From Hyphomonas sp. L-53-1-40 (GTDB lineage Bacteria > Pseudomonadota > Alphaproteobacteria > Caulobacterales > Hyphomonadaceae): a stretch of 64,000 bases of DNA. Within the stretch, counting starts at the first letter, position 1; the number at the start of each line of letters is the position of its first letter. Positions 1-7,051 of the stretch are shown one piece after another. A model generated the notes under the pieces. It was not told where the DNA came from, did not search any database, and was given only the letters and a program-made list of their open reading frames with translations. The stretch spans positions 1 to 64,000 of the forward strand of contig NZ_AWFI01000004.1 in assembly GCF_000682775.1 (NCBI RefSeq), read 5' to 3'. Made by a program: the position numbers and the translations under genes.

Positions 1-2
1 CG

Positions 3-452
3 GACCGGCCGGGCCGGTTCCATGACGGGACCTTCGGCGCCTATTATGCCGCGCGCCAATTCGAGACGGCCGTCGCTGAAGCCGCCTGGCACAAGGGGCG
101 TTTCTACCGGGCCACCGCAGAAGCCCCTGGCTGGTTCTCGCAGATGCGCGAACTGGTCGGGGCGGCGACTGCCCGGCTGCATGATCTGCGCGGTCAGGTC
201 GCCTTTGCGCCCTGTCTCGCGCCGGAGGATTATAGCCAATCTCAGCAATTGGCCCGGCATCTGCGCGGGAGTGGATCGGACGGCCTGGTCTATCCAAGCG
301 TCCGGGATGCGGGGGGCGAATGCATCGCCGCCTTCTGGCCGGATGTCGTCGCGCTGCCGGTCCAGGGCCGCCACCTGGCCTATCATTTTGATGGACAGAG
401 GATTGATCTGGTCCGGGATGAAAGCGGCGGGGATATCTGGCGGCTGGACTGA
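3..452 (+). CDS. RES-domain protein, 5' end outside window
   Basis: The reading frame is open from the window edge and ends at a TGA at 450-452, so the start lies upstream. The visible 149 residues have typical RES (PF08808) landmarks: an early RFHDGTFGAYYAAR segment, an AEAAWHKGRFYRAT segment, then GLVYPSVRDAGGECIAAFWP and a QGRHLAYHFDG tail. RES proteins are the toxins of type II toxin-antitoxin pairs (ParT, MbcT, Res) and act by breaking down or transferring NAD+ groups. The antitoxin is normally a DUF2384/Xre protein encoded just upstream, so it should lie outside this window. It sits next to a damaged accessory region. Family assignment is confident; toxin activity is inferred. Confidence 0.8.
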   Translation, partial: DRPGRFHDGTFGAYYAARQFETAVAEAAWHKGRFYRATAEAPGWFSQMRELVGAATARLHDLRGQVAFAPCLAPEDYSQSQQLARHLRGSGSDGLVYPSVRDAGGECIAAFWPDVVALPVQGRHLAYHFDGQRIDLVRDESGGDIWRLD

Positions 453-837
453 TTGACACGTTGAGGGGGGGGGCGCCGCTCGCCTGGACGGCGCGCCAAG
501 TCGCCCCGATCGGGGTTGTCGTCGTGATATTCGGGACAGCGCAGCTATCTTTGGCGCTCGGTACCGGTATGCGGTGCGCGGTGCCCCCCGCGTTGACTGT
601 CGAGGTCGGGGATCTTTTCCTCTCGCCCGAAGCCTCATGAGAACAGCCGGATCCGGCGCCTTCGCGCTCAAGATACATTGCGGATGGGCGTCAGGATGTT
701 GAAAGCGCTCGCCTCCTGATCATGGACGACAAACAAGAAATCGGCACAGGCTTTTCTTTATCTGCGCAATTAGCTGAGCGATATTTGACTTATCTGGACT
801 ATTGCCCCCCGCCTTTAAATTGCGCTGGAATTACCCG
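453..837. other. Intergenic stretch, no gene recognised
   Basis: About 385 bases between the RES gene and the tRNA promoter. It begins with a run of nine G, then moves from GC-rich to markedly AT-richer sequence near 730-830. No reading frame here has coding character or a recognisable product, and I see no strong hairpin followed by a T run. The drop in GC just before the tRNA fits the edge of transferred DNA but is not proof. Confidence 0.4.
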
Positions 838-864
838 TTGACGGCTCGCGGATCAGCCTATACA
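838..864 (+). promoter_or_regulatory. Sigma-70-like promoter for tRNA-Leu
   Basis: A -35-like TTGACG at 838-843 and a -10-like TATACA at 859-864 are separated by 15 bases. The expected start near 871 lies about 14 bases before the first tRNA base at 885. The spacer is shorter than the ideal 17, so this is a reasonable but unproven promoter. Confidence 0.45.
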
Positions 865-884
865 TCGGCGCCTTCCTACCCCGT

Positions 885-969
885 GCCCAGATGGCGGAAT
901 TGGTAGACGCGCTACGTTCAGGTCGTAGTTCTCGCAAGGGAGTGGAGGTTCGAGTCCTCTTCTGCACCA
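885..969 (+). tRNA. tRNA-Leu (anticodon CAG) with a defective acceptor stem
   Basis: The body is a standard class II leucine tRNA: TGGCGGAATTGGTAGACGC D-arm region, a five-pair anticodon stem CTACG/CGTAG with loop TTCAGGT (anticodon CAG at 919-921), a variable arm, and a T arm GGAGG-TTCGAGT-CCTCT (944-960). The 5' acceptor strand is GCCCAGA (885-891), which needs TCTGGGC at the 3' side. The sequence instead reads TCTG followed directly by CACCA (961-969), as if two G were missing. Only positions 4-7 and the first pair can form. It may be a pseudo-tRNA, a 3' end altered by integration, or a sequencing or assembly error. Confidence 0.7.
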
Positions 970-1173
970 GGAATCCCCATAGGTTATTGTTTTTATTCGA
1001 CTTATTGGTAACTTTCGATTCCGGCCCACCTTTCGGTCCACCTCGATTTTCCCGCAACTATGTTCCGCTATGTTGCCGAGTGACTCCCACATTCAAGGCC
1101 GGTACACTCAACTCGCCTAGGTAATGTCGTAATCTTGGGCATCGCGATGCTCTTCATTAGCGGAGACATCGTG

Positions 1174-1263
1174 ATGAGGATACTTTCAAAGCGTCAGTGG
1201 AAGGAGCTGGTTTTGTACTCGCCGCAACATAGCGCCAGACTGGACGCTCTGCCCCACCGAGGC
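1174..1263 (+). pseudogene. AlpA-like excisionase/regulator, cut by IS3 element
   Basis: From the ATG at 1174 the frame reads MRILSKRQWKELVLYS followed by PQHSARLDAL, which matches the opening helix-turn-helix of AlpA-family regulators (small proteins of about 65-80 residues that act as transcription factors or excisionases for prophages and integrative elements). The frame then runs into the left end of the IS3 element at about 1264 and the family's usual FPKRVRLG segment is absent. Only about 30 residues remain, so it is very unlikely to function. Its place just after a tRNA gene suits the control gene of an integrative element. Confidence 0.6.
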
Positions 1264-1307
1264 GGTCCACCAATAATGTTAGTCCGGCGGTTTCCATGTA
1301 GCGGCGT

Positions 1308-2183
1308 TCATGCCGCCACCTCCCCACAGTAAGGCGGTATGAACGCCGCGGGCAAGATGGTTTGTGGAGCAGGTGGTCGGTAGCCCAGAGAAGAGTGTGG
1401 GCGCACGGTGTTGTAGTGCCGCCGCCAAGCCTCGATCAGGATCTGGGCTTCCCTGAGATCGAAGAAGATTTCCCTCGCCAGCAACTCGTCTCTGAGCTTG
1501 GAGTTGAAGCTCTCGCAGTAACCGTTTTCCCATGGTGAACCCGGTTCGATATAGAGCGTCTTCACGCCGACCCGGCCAAGCCAGTCACGCAGCGCGGTGG
1601 CGATGAACTCCGGGCCATTGTCGGAGCGGATATGCTCAGGCGGGCCATGCGCGACGAACAGCTCGCCCAGCGTGTCGAGCACATCGCGGGAGTTGAGCCT
1701 GCGTTCGACGCGGTTGGCGAGGCATTCGCGGGTGAACTCATCGATTACACACAGTATACGGAACACCTTGCCGTCATGCGTACGATCCTGAACGAAGTCA
1801 TACGACCAGACATGGCCTTTGTGCATTGGCCGCAACCGGATACAGGAGCCGTCATTCAGCCATAACCGGCCGCGTTTTGGTTGTTTCATCGGAACTTTCA
1901 GCCCCTCACGCCGCCAGATGCGATAGACGCGCTTCTCGTTCACATGCCAGCCATCCCGTCTCAGCATGGCTGTGATGCGGCGATAGTCATACCGGCCGAA
2001 CCGCTCGGCCAGGGCGATGATGGCCGCTGTCAGCACATCCTCGTCCTGACGCACCACACGCGGCTTACGCTGGGTGGAACGGTGCTGGCCGATCACACGG
2101 CAGGCCCGGCGCTCTGTTGCACCGAGTGTCTCCACCACATGATCGGCCGCTTCGCGTTTGCGTGAAGGGCTTAGAACTTTCCC
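1308..2183 (-). CDS. IS3 transposase OrfB, DDE integrase core
   Basis: This catalytic part of the transposase is read by a -1 frameshift from OrfA and has about 291 residues from the shift point. It has an HTH_21-like segment (RRITAMLRRDGWHVNEKRVY) and then an rve core with all three acidic residues: D in WSYDFVQDR, D in RSDNGPEF, and E in GYCESFN, the last two separated by exactly 35 residues as in the D-D-35-E signature. The C-terminus HYNTVRPHSSLGYRPP is intact. An AUG-initiated form from 2306 is open but its first residues are out of register with OrfA and are probably not used. The element may still be active. Confidence 0.85.
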   Translation of the reverse strand, partial: GKVLSPSRKREAADHVVETLGATERRACRVIGQHRSTQRKPRVVRQDEDVLTAAIIALAERFGRYDYRRITAMLRRDGWHVNEKRVYRIWRREGLKVPMKQPKRGRLWLNDGSCIRLRPMHKGHVWSYDFVQDRTHDGKVFRILCVIDEFTRECLANRVERRLNSRDVLDTLGELFVAHGPPEHIRSDNGPEFIATALRDWLGRVGVKTLYIEPGSPWENGYCESFNSKLRDELLAREIFFDLREAQILIEAWRRHYNTVRPHSSLGYRPPAPQTILPAAFIPPYCGEVAA

Positions 2184-2434
2184 TTTATGACTTCCTGAAG
2201 GATCTGGTTGTCGAGAGTCAGATCGGAGATGGCGCGACGCAGCCGCGCATTCTCCTTCATCCGTTTGGCCTGGCCAACCTGCAGCCCGCCATACTCCTTG
2301 CGCCACCGATAATATGTCTGTTCCGTCACACCGATCGAGCGCACAGCCTGTGCCGTCGTCTCACCACGCGCGAGGCGCACCTCTACCTCCTGCAGCTTCG
2401 CAATAATCTCTTCAGGCGTAGATCTCTTGCCCAT
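2171..2434 (-). CDS. IS3 transposase OrfA, DNA-binding subunit
   Basis: This 87-residue protein starts MGKRSTPEEIIAKLQEVE and carries a helix-turn-helix (TTAQAVRSIGVTEQTYYRWR) followed by a leucine-rich coiled segment, as in IS3-family OrfA proteins (HTH_Tnp_1). It ends at a TAA at 2171-2173. Just before the stop, the minus strand carries G GGA AAG (2177-2183), a canonical X XXY YYZ slippery heptamer; a -1 slip there continues in frame into OrfB and yields an OrfAB transposase of about 375 residues. Confidence 0.85.
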   Translation of the reverse strand: MGKRSTPEEIIAKLQEVEVRLARGETTAQAVRSIGVTEQTYYRWRKEYGGLQVGQAKRMKENARLRRAISDLTLDNQILQEVIKGKF

Positions 2435-2486
2435 GTCTCAGCTCCATATCTGAAGCCGGAACTAACTCAAATAACGGACCATTTTT

Positions 2487-3302
2487 GTGGGTGCAGACCG
2501 GTGGGACGAGAAAGAGTTCGAGCCGTATGTCGCTTACGCGGTGGAGTGTCGACGCCGGGTCAAGGAGCAGATGAACAAGCGCAAGCCGGACGACGAGTTC
2601 GAGCAGATCAACTTGTCATACATAGCGAGCGATGACAGGGAGGTAGTGGTTTCCTGTCCTGAATCTCAGAATGCGATTGCAACCCAACAACCAGCGCGGC
2701 GTGGTATAAAAGGGTCGACGCCTGTCGATGATAGTCGCCCTTCAAATGAAGGTCAGGAGACAAAAGTCTCTCGGCCTGCCCTAGGCGCGCTATCAGCTTC
2801 GGCTACGCCTAAGCAGGAGGTGACCGAGCCCGAGGAGCAACACTTTACGATTCTGTATGGTGATACTGGGCATAGCTACGAATCGATAATGGGCGACCAT
2901 CTGCGTGGCGCCAAAGGTGTCATTATAGAAGACCCCTACATCAGATTGCTCCATCAAATTCAAAACTTTATTCGATTTTGCGAAACGTGCCTGAACGTAG
3001 GCACGATTAATTCAATTACACTGATCACCGGGTATGACGACGATACCCAGTTGTCGGAGATCTCCGAAAAACTCGATGATTTGAAACAAAGTCTCTTGGA
3101 GTTGAATATTATCTTGGAGGTCAAGTTAAACCCAAACATTCATGACCGTGAGATTCGGTTGGACAATGGATGGGTCATCAAGATTGGTCGAGGACTTGAT
3201 TTTTACCAGAGGCCTGAGAGCTGGTTTTCCATCGGGGTCTATGATCTGAGTTTAAGGAAGTGCTTGGAAACGAAGGTCGACATTTTTAAGTCACCTCTGT
3301 AA
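2487..3302 (+). pseudogene. brxL: BrxL (BREX Lon-like protein), C-terminal fragment
   Basis: The frame opens at the right end of the IS3 element and runs 271 residues. It starts inside a conserved stretch (FEPYVAYAVECRRRVKEQ) that belongs to the end of the Lon-like AAA+ part of BrxL, passes a low-complexity linker (about residues 55-110), and ends in the BrxL C-terminal MIT_C/PLD-like domain: LYGDTGHSYESIMGDHLRGA, EDPYIRLLHQIQNF, then NIHDREIRLDNGWVIKIGRG and LDFYQ. Full BrxL proteins are near 680 residues, so all ATPase motifs are missing. The initial codon is an accident of the junction. No other BREX genes (brxA, brxB, brxC, pglX, pglZ) are present in the window. BrxL assignment rests on remembered family motifs. 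Confidence 0.7.
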
Positions 3303-3435
3303 TGCGCAACAGTCGCGCTCGCTAAACCCAAAGCGCAAATAAAAACCACCCCAGCCAATACGTCCCCTTGTCCTTCCCCCTTAAGCCCGGGCCAAATTCA
3401 TCTTAGTGATTTTGGCGGTTCAGGAGGGATTGGAG

Positions 3436-3504
3436 ATGGCTCGGAAACGTTATTCGGATGAGGACGTGGCATCGGCCCCCGTGGAAATCCTAATCAAATC
3501 CTAA
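3436..3504 (+). pseudogene. Scrap of a second IS3-family orfA
   Basis: A 22-residue frame begins MARKRYSDEDV, the usual start of another IS3-family OrfA subgroup, then loses similarity and stops at TAA. The bases before it (GGCGGTTCAGGAGGGATT) resemble the short leader between an IS end and orfA. No orfB follows, so this would be a deletion relic. The match is short and the call is tentative. Confidence 0.4.
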
Positions 3505-3557
3505 GTGATTGGGCGGATATTCCCGTCCGGCTTTTGCAGAGGGCTAACTGAGCGCGG

Positions 3558-3573
3558 GTAGGGTTAACCCTAC
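3558..3573. promoter_or_regulatory. 16-bp perfect palindrome before the GGDEF-EAL gene
   Basis: GTAGGGTTAACCCTAC is fully self-complementary with no spacer and ends 15 bases before the ATG at 3589. A perfect even palindrome this close to a start is typical of a dimeric repressor site, or could form a small hairpin over the ribosome binding region. The binding protein is unknown. Confidence 0.5.
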
Positions 3574-3588
3574 AGGCCGAGGATTCCC

Positions 3589-5862
3589 ATGCAGCGATAT
3601 AACAATAAATCCAAAACGTCGTCCTGGGATAGCCCGGTGGATGCGTTTGCCGAGTCCATCCTTAGCCCGGACCGCCTGCAGCAATCGATCATTTTCTACA
3701 GTGCTCTAACAGCCCTTATCATCATGTTGACCACGATCACGAGCTTATTTGTGGTCGGTCAGTACAAACCGAATATCGGAACCCTCGTAGACGCACTCAC
3801 GGTGGCGGCGTTGATCGCATCTGCTTACTTGGCGGCCCAACGTAAATTCATGTTGCTACAGGGATTGCTGCTCTGCGTGAGTATTCCGGTAAATCTGCTC
3901 GCGATGCTTGTATTGGACCATGAAGGCATATTTGTCGGTATGCTGTTGCTTAGCATCACGCCGATCATCTGGGGGCTCTTCACCACAATGAAGCTGAGCT
4001 TTGCCTACACTGCTTTCATCGTGGGGTTCATCAACTGGTATATGGGGCCAGCCGACCGGCTGGATGTGATCGTGAGCGGAGTAGACAACACGTCACTCAC
4101 AGCTATCGGGCTGAGCCTGGTTGCCATCGCATGTTGTGTTGCGGCTGTGTTGCCGAAGCAATTTGGGCATAATGTCTACACTACGCTAAAAGAGGTTCTA
4201 CAACGCGAGAACAGATATCGAGGACGGTCTACATCGTATGCCGAGATGTCGTCGGACTGGCATATCGAAGTCGATTCGACTGGCAAGATTGTCCATTATT
4301 TCGGCAAAGGCGACGCCCTTGGTCGTCGCTGGCGCGATGTGTTGGTTGGGTGGGAAAATGATGAGGCGGCATTCAATGGTGCTATTCAACGTCGTGAGCC
4401 GTTTTCGAGGATAAAAGGTATTCTACGCGCCGATGGGGTCAATTGCAGCGTCGAGGTTAGCGGGCGTCCGCTATTCTCCGAGAGTGGGGAATTTACCGGG
4501 TATCTGGGCGTGGCACATGACATCAGTGTGCGTGAGGAATTTGAGCAGAAGCTGAAGCAGCAGGCTACGACCGATCTTCTAACTGGCTTGGAAAATCGCC
4601 ATGCATTCAACTCTCTGATCGAATCCTACAAGAGAGATGATCGCCCCGCCTTGATGAGCGTGCTCTACATCGATCTCGACAAGTTCAAGGAATTGAATGA
4701 CCGGCATGGTCATGCTGGCGGGGATGCGGCGTTGATCGCACTCGGGGGGCGATTGAAACATCTCGCCGACAAGGACGATACCATTCGCATGTTCCGGATT
4801 GGCGGCGATGAGTTCTGTTGCGTTGTCGGCAGGGCGGTGAACCTCGGCGAAATCTCGGTCCTGGCAAATCGGATCAGGTCCCTGGTATCAAAACCAATTG
4901 CATATGACGGTCGCCTTATTGATGTAACGGCGTCCATTGGTGCGGCCATCGGCTTGCAGGGACAATCTATCGCGGACGTACTGGAACAGGCTGATGCAGC
5001 AGTATACGAAGCAAAGTCACAAGGTGGCGATTCCTGCGTCGTTCCGGATGCGAAAGTACGGCAACGCCTGGAGCGCCGCCTGTCCATTCACCGGGATCTC
5101 ATGCCTGCGATAGATGAGGGCACGATCGAGTTGCATTACCAACCGATTGTCCGGGTTTCAGATTGCCGACTGGTTGGCGTCGAAGCGTTGGCGCGGTGGA
5201 CCCACCCGAAGTACGGATCGATCAATCCGTCGGAATTCATCGAGATCGCTGAGGCAAGTCGGCACATCATTGCATTCGGACAGTATGTGTTGCGTCAGGC
5301 ATGCGAAGACATTCTCGGCTGGATGTCGAAGAGCGGTGACAGCATTCGGTTGAGCGTTAATGTATCACCCAACGAATTATTGTCCGACGGTTTTTGTGAA
5401 TCGGTCGGGGAAATACTTCGAGAGACAGGGTTTCCCCCGAACCTGCTAGAGCTTGAAATCACCGAGCGCGGCGTGCTGCGCAACATAGAAACTTCGTGCA
5501 AGGTGATTGAGGTAATCCGGGAAATGGGGGTCACGATCGCGCTGGATGATTTCGGGACCGGGAATTCCTCGCTCAGCCGTCTGGAGCATTTGCCGGTGGA
5601 CCGGGTCAAGATTGATCGCTCCTTCTTCGTCCGCGCGGAAGAAAGTGATCGCGCCCGTCAAGTCCTCGGCATTCTGTCGGGCATGAGCCGGGTTCTGGAT
5701 ATCAATGTGATTGCCGAAGGTGTGGAGACGGAAGAACAGTTCCGCTTCGTGAATTTGGCCGGCTTTGGTGAAGTACAAGGCTATCTGTTCGGTCGACCTG
5801 CCCCGATTTCACAATTGGGACTGGGTATCACGTCGAGTGGCCGTACGGGGCAATTGGCGTGA
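3589..5862 (+). CDS. Membrane-bound PAS-GGDEF-EAL cyclic-di-GMP enzyme
   Basis: 757 residues. An N-terminal membrane module with about six hydrophobic segments (residues 35-190) is followed by a PAS domain (about 215-310), a diguanylate cyclase domain with an intact GGDEF at about 405, and an EAL phosphodiesterase domain with the EAL motif near 532. The EAL part keeps its metal and catalytic motifs: VGVEALARW, NVSPNEL, LEITE, DDFGTG, KIDRSF and EGVET. Both activities are therefore possible. I see no RxxD inhibitory site five residues before GGDEF. The likely role is setting c-di-GMP levels for the motile-to-attached switch, in keeping with the holdfast genes nearby. The signal sensed is unknown. 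Confidence 0.9.
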   Translation: MQRYNNKSKTSSWDSPVDAFAESILSPDRLQQSIIFYSALTALIIMLTTITSLFVVGQYKPNIGTLVDALTVAALIASAYLAAQRKFMLLQGLLLCVSIPVNLLAMLVLDHEGIFVGMLLLSITPIIWGLFTTMKLSFAYTAFIVGFINWYMGPADRLDVIVSGVDNTSLTAIGLSLVAIACCVAAVLPKQFGHNVYTTLKEVLQRENRYRGRSTSYAEMSSDWHIEVDSTGKIVHYFGKGDALGRRWRDVLVGWENDEAAFNGAIQRREPFSRIKGILRADGVNCSVEVSGRPLFSESGEFTGYLGVAHDISVREEFEQKLKQQATTDLLTGLENRHAFNSLIESYKRDDRPALMSVLYIDLDKFKELNDRHGHAGGDAALIALGGRLKHLADKDDTIRMFRIGGDEFCCVVGRAVNLGEISVLANRIRSLVSKPIAYDGRLIDVTASIGAAIGLQGQSIADVLEQADAAVYEAKSQGGDSCVVPDAKVRQRLERRLSIHRDLMPAIDEGTIELHYQPIVRVSDCRLVGVEALARWTHPKYGSINPSEFIEIAEASRHIIAFGQYVLRQACEDILGWMSKSGDSIRLSVNVSPNELLSDGFCESVGEILRETGFPPNLLELEITERGVLRNIETSCKVIEVIREMGVTIALDDFGTGNSSLSRLEHLPVDRVKIDRSFFVRAEESDRARQVLGILSGMSRVLDINVIAEGVETEEQFRFVNLAGFGEVQGYLFGRPAPISQLGLGITSSGRTGQLA

Positions 5863-5865
5863 GTA

Positions 5866-6303
5866 TTACGCGTCGCTGATTGCTTCTTCGATCTTTGGAA
5901 GCGTGTGATGCGCCAGATCGCGGTTGAGTTCCGCCACGATTGAAACCGATCCTGAATCCGTGAGCATCGGACGTAATTTGCCGAGTGAGCGAGGATCTGC
6001 TGCGACAACAAGATTTGCCGGAACTGATTTGCCTATTTCCTTCAAGGCCATCTCAGCGACGGTTGACAGGAAGCGCTTCTCCGCAAGGTCGTGCCAGTCA
6101 GTCTGCTCTGTCGCAGCATGTGCGCCGGAAGGTGTCTTGAATCGCCCGGCTCGATCACTTGACTGATCTCGGTTCGGGGGATTGTCGTCTGTTAAAGTCT
6201 CGACAATTCTCAGGTCCAGCAAATCCGCATCGCCCTTGTTTTCCAAAAGCAGTGCTTTTGCGCCATCGCACACAAGGACGAACGCTCCGGTTGGCAAGTG
6301 CAT
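5866..6303 (-). CDS. Host attachment family protein (PF10116)
   Basis: 145 residues, soluble, starting MHLPTGAFVLVCDGAKALLLEN, the usual first beta strand and ADG/CDG-A motif of the Host_attach (AtsE-like) family. A middle acidic/polar loop is followed by FLSTVAEMALKEI and LVVAADPRSLGKLRP, then a C-terminal DLAHHTLPKIEEAI helix. Family members were named for a role in Agrobacterium attachment to plants, and the fold resembles the eRF1/baeRF domains; the biochemical activity is not established. It is convergent with the c-di-GMP gene, with only three bases between stops. Confidence 0.8.
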   Translation of the reverse strand: MHLPTGAFVLVCDGAKALLLENKGDADLLDLRIVETLTDDNPPNRDQSSDRAGRFKTPSGAHAATEQTDWHDLAEKRFLSTVAEMALKEIGKSVPANLVVAADPRSLGKLRPMLTDSGSVSIVAELNRDLAHHTLPKIEEAISDA

Positions 6304-6436
6304 AATTTAGTCTCCCAAATGATGCATTCTGCGGGATCGTTCGGTGCCCGGTTTGATCGGTGTCAAGCTTGAACCCTTTCAGGAGGTCAGGACTTCTGAC
6401 GTTCAGGGCGCATCCAGGCGGCAACAGTGTCCAGGG

Positions 6437-6952
6437 TCATGCCGGGTTTTCGCTGATCGCGGCCCGCGCATCTGCTGTGACAAAGCAATCTGCATAATCC
6501 CCACAAACGGGCTCTGGTGACAGTCGGATCGTGGCGACAGCTTCATATTCTCGCTTGGGCTTGGAGTGCCAAGGGCTATTCAGTTCGTAGACCCCGAAAT
6601 AGTAGGGGAACATGGCATCCGCAGATTGACGATAGGTGCACGCTGTGTCGGGAGATGTTCTGAGCGTTGTCGTGCAGGCGGTCTCCCGACCGACGATCGT
6701 GAAGCTTCCGGCGAAATTCTCTTCAGCGATGTCGACCATGCGATGAAACAGGCTCGCTTCCACCTCGTCTCGGCTTGTCTCTGAATTCCCCCGGAAACTT
6801 ACCCGTATCAGCCCGTCGCCAACGTTTTCACTCGTATAGCCGTGAAGATTGGTTGCGGGCTGGTAAGGGGTCGGCGCTGTCGCGCAGCCTGTCAGCAGGG
6901 CTGCGGCGAGTAATGCGATGGATGCGATAGGTGGGGGATTGAGAGTGACCAT
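6437..6952 (-). CDS. CC0125/CC1285-family lipoprotein
   Basis: 171 residues. The N-terminus is a lipoprotein signal ending LLTGC, with the modified cysteine at about residue 23. The mature part has YQPATNLHGYTSENVGDGLIRVSFRGNSETSRDEVE, the hallmark segment of the alphaproteobacterial CC0125/CC1285 lipoprotein family. No enzymatic motif is seen and the role is unknown. It probably sits in the outer membrane or periplasmic face of the inner membrane. It lies 99 bases downstream of the P-type ATPase on the same strand and may share its transcript. Confidence 0.75.
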   Translation of the reverse strand: MVTLNPPPIASIALLAAALLTGCATAPTPYQPATNLHGYTSENVGDGLIRVSFRGNSETSRDEVEASLFHRMVDIAEENFAGSFTIVGRETACTTTLRTSPDTACTYRQSADAMFPYYFGVYELNSPWHSKPKREYEAVATIRLSPEPVCGDYADCFVTADARAAISENPA

Positions 6953-7051
6953 GTTTCGTTTGCCTCAATTGGTAAGACTTGGATGATGGACCTTAACCAA
7001 ACGCGAGCGCCCTCTATTGATGCTTGTCAATTGGGGGAGTTGTTTTCAGTC

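Larger units (their letters stand above)
1264..2482 (-). mobile_element. IS3-family insertion sequence (probably IS407-like group)
   Basis: About 1.22 kb with two overlapping transposase frames on the minus strand. Imperfect terminal inverted repeats can be seen: the left end reads GGTCC, then GTTAGT and CCGGC, and the reverse complement of the right end reads GGTCC, then GTTAGT and TCCGGC. Ends are estimated from this match and may be off by a base or two. No clear 3-4 bp target duplication was found. The element separates an AlpA-like fragment on the left from a BrxL fragment on the right, so it inserted in, or brought about rearrangement of, an older mobile island. Confidence 0.85.

Noticed and set aside
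815-1057. Open frames across the tRNA-Leu gene
   Set aside because: Typical false frames over a tRNA; the tRNA arms explain the sequence.
1255-2490. Target-site duplication flanking the IS3 element
   Set aside because: Bases next to the two proposed ends do not match, either because the ends are slightly misplaced or because the flanks were rearranged.
3303-3588. A second copy of the tRNA-Leu 3' end as the other attachment site
   Set aside because: No repeat of the T-arm or TCTGCACCA sequence was found here, so the far end of the supposed island is not defined.
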